Origin: Komarekiella delphini-convector SJRDD-AB1
Lineage (GTDB): Bacteria > Cyanobacteriota > Cyanobacteriia > Cyanobacteriales > Nostocaceae
Direction of reading: 5' to 3'
NCBI RefSeq assembly: GCF_014831675.1
Contig: NZ_VJXY01000026.1
Span: forward strand, 1 to 64,000
DNA length: 64,000 nucleotides
Under the pieces are notes generated by a model. It did not search any database. It was not told where the DNA came from and saw nothing but the letters and a program-made list of their open reading frames with translations. Made by a program: the position numbers and the translations under genes. Position 1 is the stretch's first letter; each line of letters opens with the position of its first letter. Shown piece by piece: positions 36,401 through 45,294 of this stretch.

Positions 36401-37410
36401 TCATGACAAATACCAACGAAGTACAAAGCAGTACCATTAGCATCTTTTATAGTAGATGAGTTACTTGTATGCCATCGCCAATCACCATCTTTATGTTTAA
36501 CCCGATATTCAATGGGGTCTTGCTTTTCGCCTGTTGTCAAAACTCTTTGGAAATAATCTGCACAGATTGGCACGTCATCGGGATGCACAAAGGGAATAAA
36601 GGATTTGCCTTCAACCTCCATAACCTCATGTCCTAAGATGTCAGTCCAGTTAGGAGAAACATAGGAAAATACTCCCTCAAGTGTTAGTGCAAAAATAATG
36701 TTATTAGCGTTTTCTACAATACTGCGAAACTTAACATCATTTTCTATCAATGCTAGTTGCATTCTGTCGCTGACATGGCGGACGAGAACTATGATTTGCT
36801 GCTCTTGTAGAGGTAATAACCTAGCTTCAAAATTACTGTTATCTTTTGATAGTGGTAATGTATATTTAAAACTCACTAAGGATTTAGTATCCAGTACTTG
36901 ATTTATTGCTTGCCGAAAGCGTATTCCTACAGAAATAGGTAGACATTCTAGCAGCGATTTACCGTAAACAAATCCTGGTAAATTATCCAAGCACTGCGTC
37001 TTTCCAGCCTTGTAATCTAAGATAGTTCCATCAGTATTTAGGCGTAAATATATATCGGGAATTCCTTGTAAAATTGCTGCCAACTCTAATGTTTTTTGAT
37101 GTAACTTTTCTTCAGCTTCTTGGCGTTTCGCGATTTCATATTGTAGTTGCTCCAGTGCTTTAATTAATTCTGTTGCTGGTTCTTCAACTCCAATTTCTAA
37201 GTCTTGATTTGTTGCGTCTAAGGCTACTTCTGGTATGCTGAAACTTAAAGAGAAGTCTGTAGACGCGGCGTGTAGTTTACTTTTCTGTAAGCTAACAGAA
37301 GTGGCTTGTCGTTCGATATCGTTAATGTCCATTACAGTATCTATCATCTGTAGCGTTTTTCCAGTTTCGTCGATTTGATTTATGGAGTCCTGCACCCTTT
37401 CTGGAAACAC
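33433..37410 (-). CDS. Large PAS/GAF multi-sensor histidine kinase
   Basis: 1325 aa, soluble, no membrane segment seen. Approximate order: coiled N-terminus; PAS (110-215); PAS with PAC (225-345, FVHPDDVPICADYF, DITDRR-like end); GAF (360-510); PAS with PAC (520-640, YRDITDRKQAEEAL); GAF (650-800); GAF (830-1010, IDRCAFFWYRQNTELPYWE); then a kinase with the His near residue 1032 in [19 protein letters not shown] and an ATPase (ADNGLGMTEE, GTGMGLSISYQI). The GAFs lack the CH bilin motif. The kinase core closely resembles those of the kinases at 28779 and 45295, which suggests related output partners. It is divergent from the GTPase gene across a 760-base gap. The signal is unknown. Confidence 0.88.
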   Translation of the reverse strand: MFPERVQDSINQIDETGKTLQMIDTVMDINDIERQATSVSLQKSKLHAASTDFSLSFSIPEVALDATNQDLEIGVEEPATELIKALEQLQYEIAKRQEAEEKLHQKTLELAAILQGIPDIYLRLNTDGTILDYKAGKTQCLDNLPGFVYGKSLLECLPISVGIRFRQAINQVLDTKSLVSFKYTLPLSKDNSNFEARLLPLQEQQIIVLVRHVSDRMQLALIENDVKFRSIVENANNIIFALTLEGVFSYVSPNWTDILGHEVMEVEGKSFIPFVHPDDVPICADYFQRVLTTGEKQDPIEYRVKHKDGDWRWHTSNSSTIKDANGTALYFVGICHDTTDRRQTQEVLAERARLADFRADVDAALAQSHTLQCMMRRCTEALVKHIDAAFARLWILNKQENVLELQVSSGMYTHIDGPHRRVPVGQFKIGLIAQEGKPHLTNSVLTDPRVGNREWAQREGMVAFAGYPLIVEGETVGVIAMFSRRAVTESTFVALEFAAQDIAIGIKRKQAEKALIESEERFRHLVETTNDGVWELNRQGIYTYISQKIRDILGYEPKELLGKTPFDLMPPAEASRVQKIFQDLSNSKQPLSNLENKNLHKHGQLVVLETNGVPFFDTSGNYLGYRGVYRDITDRKQAEEALQALVAGTAAVTGKEFFSALVRHLADALGVRYVVLAERTDEDLSRARVLSFWADNKLLDTFEYELANTPCEVVLQEGMRFYSSGVQQLFSQDKDLLALNAESYLGVPLVDTFGISIGHLCVLDTKPILQEERCKAIVSIFAARATAELQRQRTETALRKSEAKFRAIAQREALLNRLASQIRASLELNYILETAVQEIRNLFQIDRCAFFWYRQNTELPYWECVYEAKNSTLPSLLKAQATHAGVELIATKTLNREIIRIDDVNQEGDGETPTSGERIARQFLHDFGFTAFISLPVHTQSGEIGAFSCGYCSGLRPWLDSEVELLQAVTDQLAIAIDQAKLYTQSRIVAQTAQEKAQQLEAALLELQQTQAQLIQTEKMSSLGQLVAGIAHEINNPVNFIYGNINHASEHVKDLLHLVELYQRYCPPVPEIKQEIHTIDLDFLSQDLPKILDSMNIGAERIRQIVLSLRNFSRLDEDGMKRVDIHEGIDSTLLLLQSRLKAKPEFPEIQVIQEYGDLPQVVCHAGQMNQVFMNLLTNAIDALEESFITCTERLVPSGVEVSRSIGYLSLENNSQQGIKDIDTVQVTSRRLGQMNSPQIRISTLAQEEYVIIRIADNGLGMTEEVCNRLFDPFFTTKPVGKGTGMGLSISYQIVVKNHRGQLQCISAPGEGAEFVITIPLQQQLS

Positions 37411-38174
37411 TTTTACCTGCCTGTTCTGCGAATAATGAGATTTTGTAGTTGATTAAAATAAATAAAAGAATAAATATTATTAACTAATAATAAGCTATTT
37501 TTTTTATTAAAAAAATAGTGAAATCACTTAGTTGATTATTCTGGATAAATTATTGAATATATGACTTTTTATTAGACTGTTTGCTTGCTAAAGCTAGATG
37601 AAGTTAAATCTCAATAAACAATAAAAATTTGTGACTGTGAGATTCAATCTCTTGCTTTAATAAGCTGTTTAAAGGTATTCTGCGATACAAATATGGCTAA
37701 ATACTGATTAAATAAATATAGAGGAAGCAAAATTCAGCATACTAAAAGTTTATCTATTTAAAATTTTTAATAGGTTATTTTAAAATTTTTATAAAGCGAA
37801 AACCATTTAAAGATAAAGGAAGTAATATTAACGCAATCTCTCACTTAAAATATTTATATTTTCTTATGCTCCTCAAACATTTAATTTAGCTTCACCAGGA
37901 AAGTATAATTTTTTATAAAGCTGTTCCGTCATAAGACAATATTTACGATGATCAAGTATTTTTGCCAATATAAATATTTATTTATTTTTTACTGTTGTTG
38001 CCTAAACCAGATTTGTCATAATGCTCTGAGCTAATAAAAATAGCCCACACTAAAATAGCAAATGAACTCAGATAAATGCAAAATATAGCTTCAACACATT
38101 ATATGAATGGCTGTTGATCACGTTTTTTGTGTTATAAAGCTCACAGAAATTTATGTTAGGCGAAAAACTATTCT
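37411..38174. promoter_or_regulatory. Long AT-rich divergent region between the histidine kinase and the GTPase operon
   Basis: About 760 bases of very AT-rich DNA with no gene. It should contain divergent promoters. A/T tracts cluster at 37440-37560 and 37710-37800. No operator motif could be identified by eye. The GTPase start has only a weak upstream match to a ribosome-binding site (TAGGCG at 38158). Confidence 0.4.
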
Positions 38175-40727
38175 ATGGAACCAGAAAAACTGGATCGTTT
38201 TAAAGATTACGGCGAGTTCATCCTCCGTAAATTAGACTCGATACCCCAGCACCCTTCTAAACAAGAAGATTGGGTTCCAACTAGCCTCGATGAATGTCTT
38301 TTAGATCTCCGGGAAGCTGCTGAGAAAACTATAAAACTTGCTACTTCGCCAGTGAAAATTGGTGTAATGGGGGAATTTAGTAGCGGCAAAACCCTGCTTT
38401 TAGGTAGCCTGATTGGATATGCAGATGCCTTGCCAGTGAGTGAAAATCCTACTACAGGTAATGTTACCGCCATTCACATCATACCGCAAGATGGTTTTAT
38501 CACAACACAAGCGAGTAATTTTACTGTAGAGTATCTTTCTCACGAAGGAGTGAATGAGTGCCTGCACTTCATGCTAGCAGAGGCAAATAGAAGGTCAACA
38601 GCAGCAGGACTTCCGCTTGTACTGCTCTCGAAACTCAACTCTTGGAAAGATATTTTGAGCTGGTGTGAAGAATCATGGAATAGCAGTAATAACTTGGAGT
38701 TACGTTATTTGCTACGGGAATTGGTGTTGTTCATCCGTGCTTATCACTCTTATGGGGAAGCTATGTGTGATGGGCGCTACCAGATTGATGCTACCACTGC
38801 CCGTGAAGGTTTACAGCTAGCCGAGCAGCCGATGGCAATCCAAACTTTGAGCTTTGAGGATTTACCTCCAACTCATGTCCGATTACCAAGCCCTCCCCAG
38901 AGATTACCAACAAAGTTATTACAAAATAGCTTCCCACTGATCCGTCGTGTAGATATTGAAGTGAAAATATCACGGGAAATTTGGGATTTTGCGGGTGCTG
39001 ACAAATTTATTCTCTTAGATTTTCCAGGATTGGGGGCTGCTAATTCGGGGGCTAGAGACACTTTTTTGTCGCTGCGGGAACTAGCAGAAGTACAGACGAT
39101 TTTGGTGTTACTGAATGGCAAATCTCCAGGAAGCGATCGCGCTAATAAAATTTTTACCATGATGCAGCAGCAGCGACCAGGACAAGACCTCAAAGATTTA
39201 ATTTTGGTCGGTGTAGGTCGCTTTGATCAACTACCCTTAGACAGTGAGGGTGGTGAACGAGAACTAGACCAACTGATTGAAGATAGCCTAGTCAAGAATC
39301 CTTTACAGGAAGAGACTGTTTTCCAAAAACTGAAAGTTTTGCAAACTATTATTGATGGTGCAAGTGCATTTACGACTCAAAAAGACCGCATCGTTCTCTT
39401 GTCGCCGCTGTTAGGATTAGCTGATTTAGCAAAACGTTCTAGTACAGTCAAAGCAGGCTCACCAGAGTTTTTGGCTAACTTAGACTATCCTGATTACTTA
39501 GATCGGTCTAAACGGCTACAACAAAAATGGGCAAGCTTAAGCGAATATTTGCTAGAATCTAATGCCCGGAGTCATCTTGGCAGACAGCTAGGTTACTTTG
39601 CTCAAGACGGGGGTATTAGTAAACTACGAGAATTGATTCAAAGCCACGTAGCTACTCACGGTTTGAAGCAACTGTATGAAGATACTCGTAGAGCTGCTGA
39701 TGCTGTGCGACAGCAGCAAGATGACTTGAAAAACATCATAGAAGAAATTCATCAGCAAGGCATACCGACAGCAGACAGCCCAGCTTTTGTCGAGTTGTGC
39801 GTTGTAGTAGAAAACTTGGATAAAATCTACAGGAACTTTCAAAAAGATTTAGGCAAAGAACCACTTAAGGATCAACGTGGTGTTGTTGTCAGTGATGTAG
39901 TGAAAGATGAATTAACCTTTAGAATACTAAATTGGAACCAGTGGACTTTACTCTTAAACAAAGCAAATAATGGTACGATCGCTCTGGCAGAATCTAAAGG
40001 TGCAGCTGGAAAGCTATTTGACAGAGGAAACAGAGTCAATAGTTCTCTACCTACAAAGAGTGATGATTTTTATCCAGTATTTGAAAAAACCGTTAAGGAA
40101 GTCGAAGATTTTGCCCGCGATCGCATTCGTCAAGCAGTTTTAGATTTGTTGAACAAATTATCAAGTTATGTAGCTCAAGAACGTGAATATCTCAAAGCAA
40201 TTTTATATCCAGAAATGGAACGAGATATTGAAGATAAATTTGGTTTTGAAGCAGCTGATCTATTTTATAAATTGTTCTTGGGTTGCGATCCTAATCAATG
40301 GAAAGAAGCAATCATCTCCGAAATCAATAGTAAAAACAAAGCGATTACATCCGAAATTATATTTCCCTTAGCGCGTCAAAACGACAAACACAACATTGGT
40401 CAAATTTTTGACTGGGCACCAGAAAGAAGTCAAGGCTTATCTAGAGGTAGCAACCACCAACTTCTAGTGCTGCGACTGCGAGATGAAATTACTGCTAGCG
40501 CTAGTCTCCACCTTGTGCAGTATGTTAGCGAAGTTAATCAGCAAGTTAATTTAGAAATAGAAGGTATTTTGGATCAAATTATTCCCAGTTTACAAAATAT
40601 CTCAAAAGAAGAAGCGTTGTTGAGGTATTTGGCGGCGGGAAACTCGCCAGATGAAATACCAATTCCTACTTGGTTGCAGATTCTCTCAGAACTTGCCACA
40701 TTTTCTTACTTAGATATTTCTATGTAG
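38175..40727 (+). CDS. Dynamin-like GTPase (SrfC-like?), first gene of the module
   Basis: 850 aa. The G1 motif GEFSSGKT is at residues 66-73 in VKIGVMGEFSSGKTLLLGSL; the switch I Thr is likely in NPTTGNVTAIHI; G3 is D282-FPGLG in ILLDFPGLGAANSG; a G4-like strand reads ILVGVGRFDQLP. The remaining 450 residues are mostly helical with coiled segments, as in bacterial dynamin-like proteins that remodel or sense membranes. No transmembrane helix is seen. It lies directly upstream of the SrfB-like ATPase, and GTPase plus SrfB-like ATPase recalls the srfBC pair of proteobacteria. The family assignment of the GTPase is good, its SrfC link is tentative. Confidence 0.75.
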   Translation: MEPEKLDRFKDYGEFILRKLDSIPQHPSKQEDWVPTSLDECLLDLREAAEKTIKLATSPVKIGVMGEFSSGKTLLLGSLIGYADALPVSENPTTGNVTAIHIIPQDGFITTQASNFTVEYLSHEGVNECLHFMLAEANRRSTAAGLPLVLLSKLNSWKDILSWCEESWNSSNNLELRYLLRELVLFIRAYHSYGEAMCDGRYQIDATTAREGLQLAEQPMAIQTLSFEDLPPTHVRLPSPPQRLPTKLLQNSFPLIRRVDIEVKISREIWDFAGADKFILLDFPGLGAANSGARDTFLSLRELAEVQTILVLLNGKSPGSDRANKIFTMMQQQRPGQDLKDLILVGVGRFDQLPLDSEGGERELDQLIEDSLVKNPLQEETVFQKLKVLQTIIDGASAFTTQKDRIVLLSPLLGLADLAKRSSTVKAGSPEFLANLDYPDYLDRSKRLQQKWASLSEYLLESNARSHLGRQLGYFAQDGGISKLRELIQSHVATHGLKQLYEDTRRAADAVRQQQDDLKNIIEEIHQQGIPTADSPAFVELCVVVENLDKIYRNFQKDLGKEPLKDQRGVVVSDVVKDELTFRILNWNQWTLLLNKANNGTIALAESKGAAGKLFDRGNRVNSSLPTKSDDFYPVFEKTVKEVEDFARDRIRQAVLDLLNKLSSYVAQEREYLKAILYPEMERDIEDKFGFEAADLFYKLFLGCDPNQWKEAIISEINSKNKAITSEIIFPLARQNDKHNIGQIFDWAPERSQGLSRGSNHQLLVLRLRDEITASASLHLVQYVSEVNQQVNLEIEGILDQIIPSLQNISKEEALLRYLAAGNSPDEIPIPTWLQILSELATFSYLDISM

Positions 40728-40762
40728 TTGCAAAAATTATGCTTGGGATAGAAACTTTTAAT

Positions 40763-40789
40763 AAACATCTGATAAAAGTAGATGTTTTT
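40763..40789 (+). terminator. Weak intrinsic terminator after the GTPase gene
   Basis: AAACATCT (40763-40770) pairs with AGATGTTT (40780-40787), followed by TT. The stem is AT-rich and only 8 bp, so read-through into the next gene is likely. Confidence 0.4.
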
Positions 40790-40795
40790 GAGTTT

Positions 40796-40866
40796 AAACC
40801 ACAGATACACACAGATAAACACAGATAATTAATTCATCTGTGTGCATTTGTGTTTATCTGTGGTTT
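40796..40866. repeat. Imperfect inverted repeat between the GTPase and SrfB-like genes
   Basis: AAACCACAGATACACACAGA at 40796 pairs with the mirrored stretch ending in TTTATCTGTGGTTT at 40866. It belongs to the ACCACAGATAAACA family also present at 6313-6428. In RNA it would form a hairpin of about 30 bp with mismatches. Confidence 0.7.
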
Positions 40867-40931
40867 CCAATCATAAAGTACTGCTTTTTACAATAGGTTT
40901 AATAACTTTCCTGTTCTTCTCATAGCACTTA

Positions 40932-43900
40932 ATGAATTCTGCGCTTACGGATACTGCAATGAACCCTTTTCAATTCAACAATCATAATGATCAACAACCA
41001 AGTGAGCAAAAAAAAAGATTTCCAGGATGGTTTGCCCTAGATTTTGGAACCTCAAATTCTACAGTTACACTTTTCGATCCGATTGAAGTGCCGATCGCAG
41101 AAATTTTACCAAAAGAACAAGAGATCAGGTTGCGCTCCTGCTTAGCTCAATGGCTGAGTTCTCCCGCTTCGTTAGCTCTACCAGATGTTAGCGATAGTGA
41201 ATGGGAAAAGTTTATCGCTGATATTAGCAAAAACCTGGAGATAGAACCCAGTCGTTTGAGTGAAGTTTTTGAAAGTGATAACAAAGAGCGATTTTTGGAA
41301 ACTATTCGTCAAATAGAACTTTGTCTAGGTAACAGCGAGCGATTCCGCCGCGCTGTCAGCAAAAAACTTTACCAGATATATCATGAAGTGTTCCGCGTCC
41401 CGGCACTAGAGTCTCAAAATTTGATTCCGATGGTTTTGGATATTGATCGCCGCGATACGGAAATTCCTAGCGAGTTGGAAATTTTTAAGTTAGCGGATTT
41501 AAAACTGCGGATGGGTAGAGAAGCTAGAGACAATAGAAAAAAAGCGATCGCTCAAAGTACAAGCAGCTCAATAAAAGAAATTATCAGCAGATTTCACCAT
41601 TCACCCAAACGCTACTTTGGACAGGAACGATCTTTTCCAGTTATTTTGAATGGTGCAGAAGAAACAATTACTGTTAACGAGCTAATCCAAGGAGCTTGGG
41701 GACATCTTATTGAGTTAACTGAAGACTACCGCCAACGAGCAAGACGCAGATTTTCTGAGGGAGATTTTTTAACAGCAGTTGTCACTTACCCAACTGTCGC
41801 GCCGCCAGTTGTTCGTAAAGAAATTAAGGAATTGATTGAGCAGCTGGGGATTGACGATGTGCAAACTGCTTATGATGAAGCCGTTTCTGTAGCGATATTC
41901 TTTTTGTGGCGAGAATTTGGCGGTAATCTCAACATTGGTATTGAGTCATTTAAAACCCGTTGTCGCCAAGAAGGGAACAAATGGTCACAAAATGTTCTGG
42001 TCTTGGATATTGGCGGGGGAACAACAGATTTAGCTTTGATTGAACTCACTTTAGAAGATAAAACCCCTACTTTTGCCAATTATGAAGACCGAGGTTTGGG
42101 AGGACGGTATTATAAACTTACACCGAAACTGTTAGGTTCATCCGGTCATTTACAATTGGGTGGTGAGTTAATTACACTGCGAATTTTTAGATTATTGAAA
42201 GTTGCGATCGCTGACTTTTTGTTAGTAGCAGTAACAACAGGTGATATCGAAAGCGAAAAGCTAGAAGATTTAATTAATTCAGAGTTAAATGAGCGTTTCT
42301 TAGAACAAGGCAAATTTAAAAGCGGCAGCCTTTTAAAATGTCTAGATAGAGAGAATCCAGAAGGTGACGTTGCTTACAAAGATGCCCTAGATACTGCCGA
42401 GAAAGTATTACCTACCCGTTGGCAACAAGCACCTCAACGTTTGCAAACCTTTTATACTCTGTGGGATCATGCAGAAGCAGCTAAACTCAAACTTGGGCAA
42501 TCAACCACAGATAATTCTCTATTGACGTTCACTCTTTGTGAACAGCAAATTTCGGAACTGCTCACCCAAAATGGTGTTAAATTACAGGTTAAAGATCCAA
42601 ATAACATCTGCGTTACTTTAGATAGTCAGCAATTTGAACGAGCTGCTTCTTCAGCAATAAAAGAAGCGATCGGTATTGCCAAAGGACTAATGGAAAGTCG
42701 TTTACGTTCTCAAGATACTACCAAAGATTTCAGAAACTCTCTAAAAGTTGATTGGTTAATTCTGTCTGGCAAAACTTGCAATCTCGATTTAGTACAACGC
42801 CAAATCTACCAAGAATTTAGCAACTCTCCATATTTTGTCTGGAATCCAGAACGGATTACCTTTGTGCTGGAATTTACTAAGCTAGCCACATCCGCTGGTG
42901 CTTGCTATGCCGAGAAGTTGCGGAGACTAAGATTTGATCCAGAAGAATCCAAAGCATTACTGCGTAAGGGAGCCAACCAGCTAGAAATTGATGTCAAAAA
43001 CCTCTTTTATTATCTGCCTTGCAACTTCAAACGCAAAACCCAAACCAACGATTTGCTACCAATATTCAAAGCAGGACAAGAACTGTATCAACTCGCGCCT
43101 TGGGAGGCGGTAGCAAAAGTTCGGACTGCTTGGCAAGGGATACAATTGACCAACATCATTTACCGTCAGGACTACGAAGATGGAGATTTAAGACTTTGGG
43201 GTAGCTTTGACGGCAGAAACCTTATGGAGAAACTTAGAATAAATGAGTCTGAATTTCTCAAAAAAATTAAAGTCCAATTTGAGATTGATCAAACACTTCA
43301 GTTTAGCGTGCTGCTTTGTCAAGGAAATCCCCATTATTTAATTGACGTTCCTGGCATTGATGTAGGATCAGCAATAATGGCAGGTTCCGGGAAAGAAGGA
43401 TCAGCGTTGTTTGCCGATGGTAAATTGAAGTGGAATATCGCAGTTGAACGTCCTTACAAAGACTTAAATGATGGTGATATCGCCGTCAATGTGATTGAGT
43501 CAGCAACCGTTGATCAACCACATGCCTATCATTTGGTGTTTGAAGTAGGCAATGATGATGGTACGCTCCAAGAATTTCACTATCTACGCGATGGCACACC
43601 GCAATCAGGAAGTGGGTTAATCAGTAACTCCTTGCCTCATTTCCCACAAACTGGCCAGCACACTTTTTATGTTTATCAAACAGATGCCGAAACCAACACC
43701 AAAAAATGGATGCGAATTGGCGCACTCAGCAAACCAGATATTACCACAGATTACCCTTGCCAATATCGTGTGACTCTCGATGATAAAGGCATTCTGCGGA
43801 TGCACGCTGGTGAAGTGCCTTACTGGACATCGAAAAATCAAGAATGCCTCAAGCAAGAGGGATGTGTTTTTTATACTGAATTAGACTTGCAACCCAACGA

Positions 43901-43940
43901 AGTCGATAAAGAACGTGATCCGTTTTGCGGCATACATTAA
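40932..43940 (+). CDS. Giant Hsp70/actin-like ATPase resembling virulence factor SrfB
   Basis: 1002 aa. The actin-ATPase phosphate-1 loop is D37-FGTSNST in GWFALDFGTSNSTVTLF; phosphate 2 is D359-IGGGTTD in VLVLDIGGGTTDLALIEL; the adenosine region is near LILSGKTCNLDLVQRQI. Large inserts separate the motifs, and the last 350 residues (VRTAWQGIQLTNIIYRQDYE) form an extra domain. Length and order match the SrfB family (about 990 aa in Salmonella). This is not a housekeeping DnaK: the substrate-binding domain pattern is missing. It may start at ATG 40959 (MNPFQFNNHN). Probable function: an ATP-dependent switch or scaffold working with the GTPase; inferred. Confidence 0.78.
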   Translation: MNSALTDTAMNPFQFNNHNDQQPSEQKKRFPGWFALDFGTSNSTVTLFDPIEVPIAEILPKEQEIRLRSCLAQWLSSPASLALPDVSDSEWEKFIADISKNLEIEPSRLSEVFESDNKERFLETIRQIELCLGNSERFRRAVSKKLYQIYHEVFRVPALESQNLIPMVLDIDRRDTEIPSELEIFKLADLKLRMGREARDNRKKAIAQSTSSSIKEIISRFHHSPKRYFGQERSFPVILNGAEETITVNELIQGAWGHLIELTEDYRQRARRRFSEGDFLTAVVTYPTVAPPVVRKEIKELIEQLGIDDVQTAYDEAVSVAIFFLWREFGGNLNIGIESFKTRCRQEGNKWSQNVLVLDIGGGTTDLALIELTLEDKTPTFANYEDRGLGGRYYKLTPKLLGSSGHLQLGGELITLRIFRLLKVAIADFLLVAVTTGDIESEKLEDLINSELNERFLEQGKFKSGSLLKCLDRENPEGDVAYKDALDTAEKVLPTRWQQAPQRLQTFYTLWDHAEAAKLKLGQSTTDNSLLTFTLCEQQISELLTQNGVKLQVKDPNNICVTLDSQQFERAASSAIKEAIGIAKGLMESRLRSQDTTKDFRNSLKVDWLILSGKTCNLDLVQRQIYQEFSNSPYFVWNPERITFVLEFTKLATSAGACYAEKLRRLRFDPEESKALLRKGANQLEIDVKNLFYYLPCNFKRKTQTNDLLPIFKAGQELYQLAPWEAVAKVRTAWQGIQLTNIIYRQDYEDGDLRLWGSFDGRNLMEKLRINESEFLKKIKVQFEIDQTLQFSVLLCQGNPHYLIDVPGIDVGSAIMAGSGKEGSALFADGKLKWNIAVERPYKDLNDGDIAVNVIESATVDQPHAYHLVFEVGNDDGTLQEFHYLRDGTPQSGSGLISNSLPHFPQTGQHTFYVYQTDAETNTKKWMRIGALSKPDITTDYPCQYRVTLDDKGILRMHAGEVPYWTSKNQECLKQEGCVFYTELDLQPNEVDKERDPFCGIH

Positions 43941-43946
43941 GCTTGC

Positions 43947-44005
43947 CTCACGCAGAGACGCAGAGACACAGAGGTTTTCTCTGCGACTCTGCGCCTCTGC
44001 GTGAG
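43947..44005. repeat. Inverted repeat between the SrfB-like gene and its downstream neighbour
   Basis: CTCACGCAGAGACGCAGAGA at 43947 pairs with the mirrored stretch ending at 44005 (TGCGCCTCTGCGTGAG), giving a stem of about 27 bp around GTTTT. It is a common Nostoc-type hairpin. It starts 7 bases after the stop codon and ends shortly before the next start, so it lies fully inside the probable transcript. Confidence 0.75.
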
Positions 44006-44025
44006 ATAGAAAAAAAGTGACATTC

Positions 44026-45141
44026 ATGCAGCATCTACATCAGTTATTAAAAATAGAAAACTCAAAACTAGCTCAATTACTGCGGTTTAGTCTGTACGGA
44101 CTAGAGGCTACTTTAAATCAGGCTCGCACAGAATTTCCACTAGATCCTGGATCTGAAATATGCGATGAGGTACTGCAAGAACTTCATAGCTTATTACAAC
44201 CCGCTGTAGCTGCACCTCTACAACAAGACTCTGGCTGGGAAGATATGCCGCTCCCAAATGCTTTAAAACTAAGTCATCTTCGAGAAGCTTTCGATTCTGA
44301 CCCAGAACTTGGTTATTATCTGGGTAATTCTCCATTACAAAGCCAAACTGACTCAGATTTGTGGAACGAAATTCAACGCAAGTTACTACGAGTTCCAGAG
44401 GATTTGGCTACATCTTGGCGACAGCGTAGCTTGGCTCTGGCTCAAGAAGCTGGTGCAAGAGAGAATAATTCTAATCTCTATCAACTGCCCTTTTTCCGAG
44501 ATGAAATTATCTACCCTGGACTTAGCGGTACTGTTAGAGCTAGGGGATTGTGTTTATCTCAAAAAGCACTGTCAAATTCGGAAATTGTCCAAAATAATGA
44601 ATCTGGGAATTTATATTTACTAGCTGGGTTACTGCTAATTTGTATAAAATTTATCGAACTAGACCCAGATTTACATCATGCCTTAAAAAGCGTTTTTGGC
44701 TTTGATGTAATCTCTTTGTACTCCAATCCAGAACAGCAAAATCAATACATTAATGCTTTAGGCGATCGCTTCGAGCGCACCCAAAAGGCTGAGGAAAATG
44801 CTGAGCCACTGTTAACTTTGCGTGCTTGGATTGACATGGATGAGGCAATACATTCTTTAGTATTTGTACCACCTGCTGAGCGTTATTCCTGGTGGGGTAA
44901 GCTACAACAAGAATCGCGGCGTATTTTGAAAAAAGTTGCTGATCAGGCAAATGCAGCAGGTTATGAAGTGCGGATTCGTCAATTATCGGGACTATATGCA
45001 GATATCTGTGCTTTATCTAAAGATGACCTGCAACTAAATTGTGGAGGAGTTCCAGGGGAAGTTTTGACTTGTCTTCGGCTGTATGCGCGAATTAATCAAG
45101 AAGAATCTCTAGGTCGTGTACTATTTCGCTCATCACGGTAG
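44026..45141 (+). CDS. Unrecognised partner protein of the GTPase/SrfB-like module
   Basis: About 371 aa from ATG 44026 (GTG at 44017 is an alternative). No known domain is recognised. It is helical, soluble-looking, with a hydrophobic segment LYLLAGLLLICIKFIELD near residue 205 and an acidic C-terminal half. Patterns such as LPFFRDEIIYPGLSGTVRARG and VPPAERYSWWGKLQQESRRI may be family hallmarks. It follows the SrfB-like gene by 85 bases on the same strand and precedes the multi-kinase by 153 bases. By position it could be the counterpart of SrfA, but I see no sequence proof. Confidence 0.65.
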   Translation: MQHLHQLLKIENSKLAQLLRFSLYGLEATLNQARTEFPLDPGSEICDEVLQELHSLLQPAVAAPLQQDSGWEDMPLPNALKLSHLREAFDSDPELGYYLGNSPLQSQTDSDLWNEIQRKLLRVPEDLATSWRQRSLALAQEAGARENNSNLYQLPFFRDEIIYPGLSGTVRARGLCLSQKALSNSEIVQNNESGNLYLLAGLLLICIKFIELDPDLHHALKSVFGFDVISLYSNPEQQNQYINALGDRFERTQKAEENAEPLLTLRAWIDMDEAIHSLVFVPPAERYSWWGKLQQESRRILKKVADQANAAGYEVRIRQLSGLYADICALSKDDLQLNCGGVPGEVLTCLRLYARINQEESLGRVLFRSSR

Positions 45142-45294
45142 TTGCTGATGCTCTATAACCACACCACCAAGAATACATACAAAAAGGCAGATTCTATAGT
45201 TACAAAGTATATTTTATAACTATATTATGAAATTCTACCTTTCCCAGTGGGAAATATATGAAGTGAGCGCTCAAGTACAGGGAAAGGAGAGATT

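Noticed and set aside
38175-43940. Calling the GTPase/ATPase genes virulence factors
   Set aside because: The name comes from Salmonella expression studies. A free-living cyanobacterium gives no reason to infer virulence, only family resemblance.
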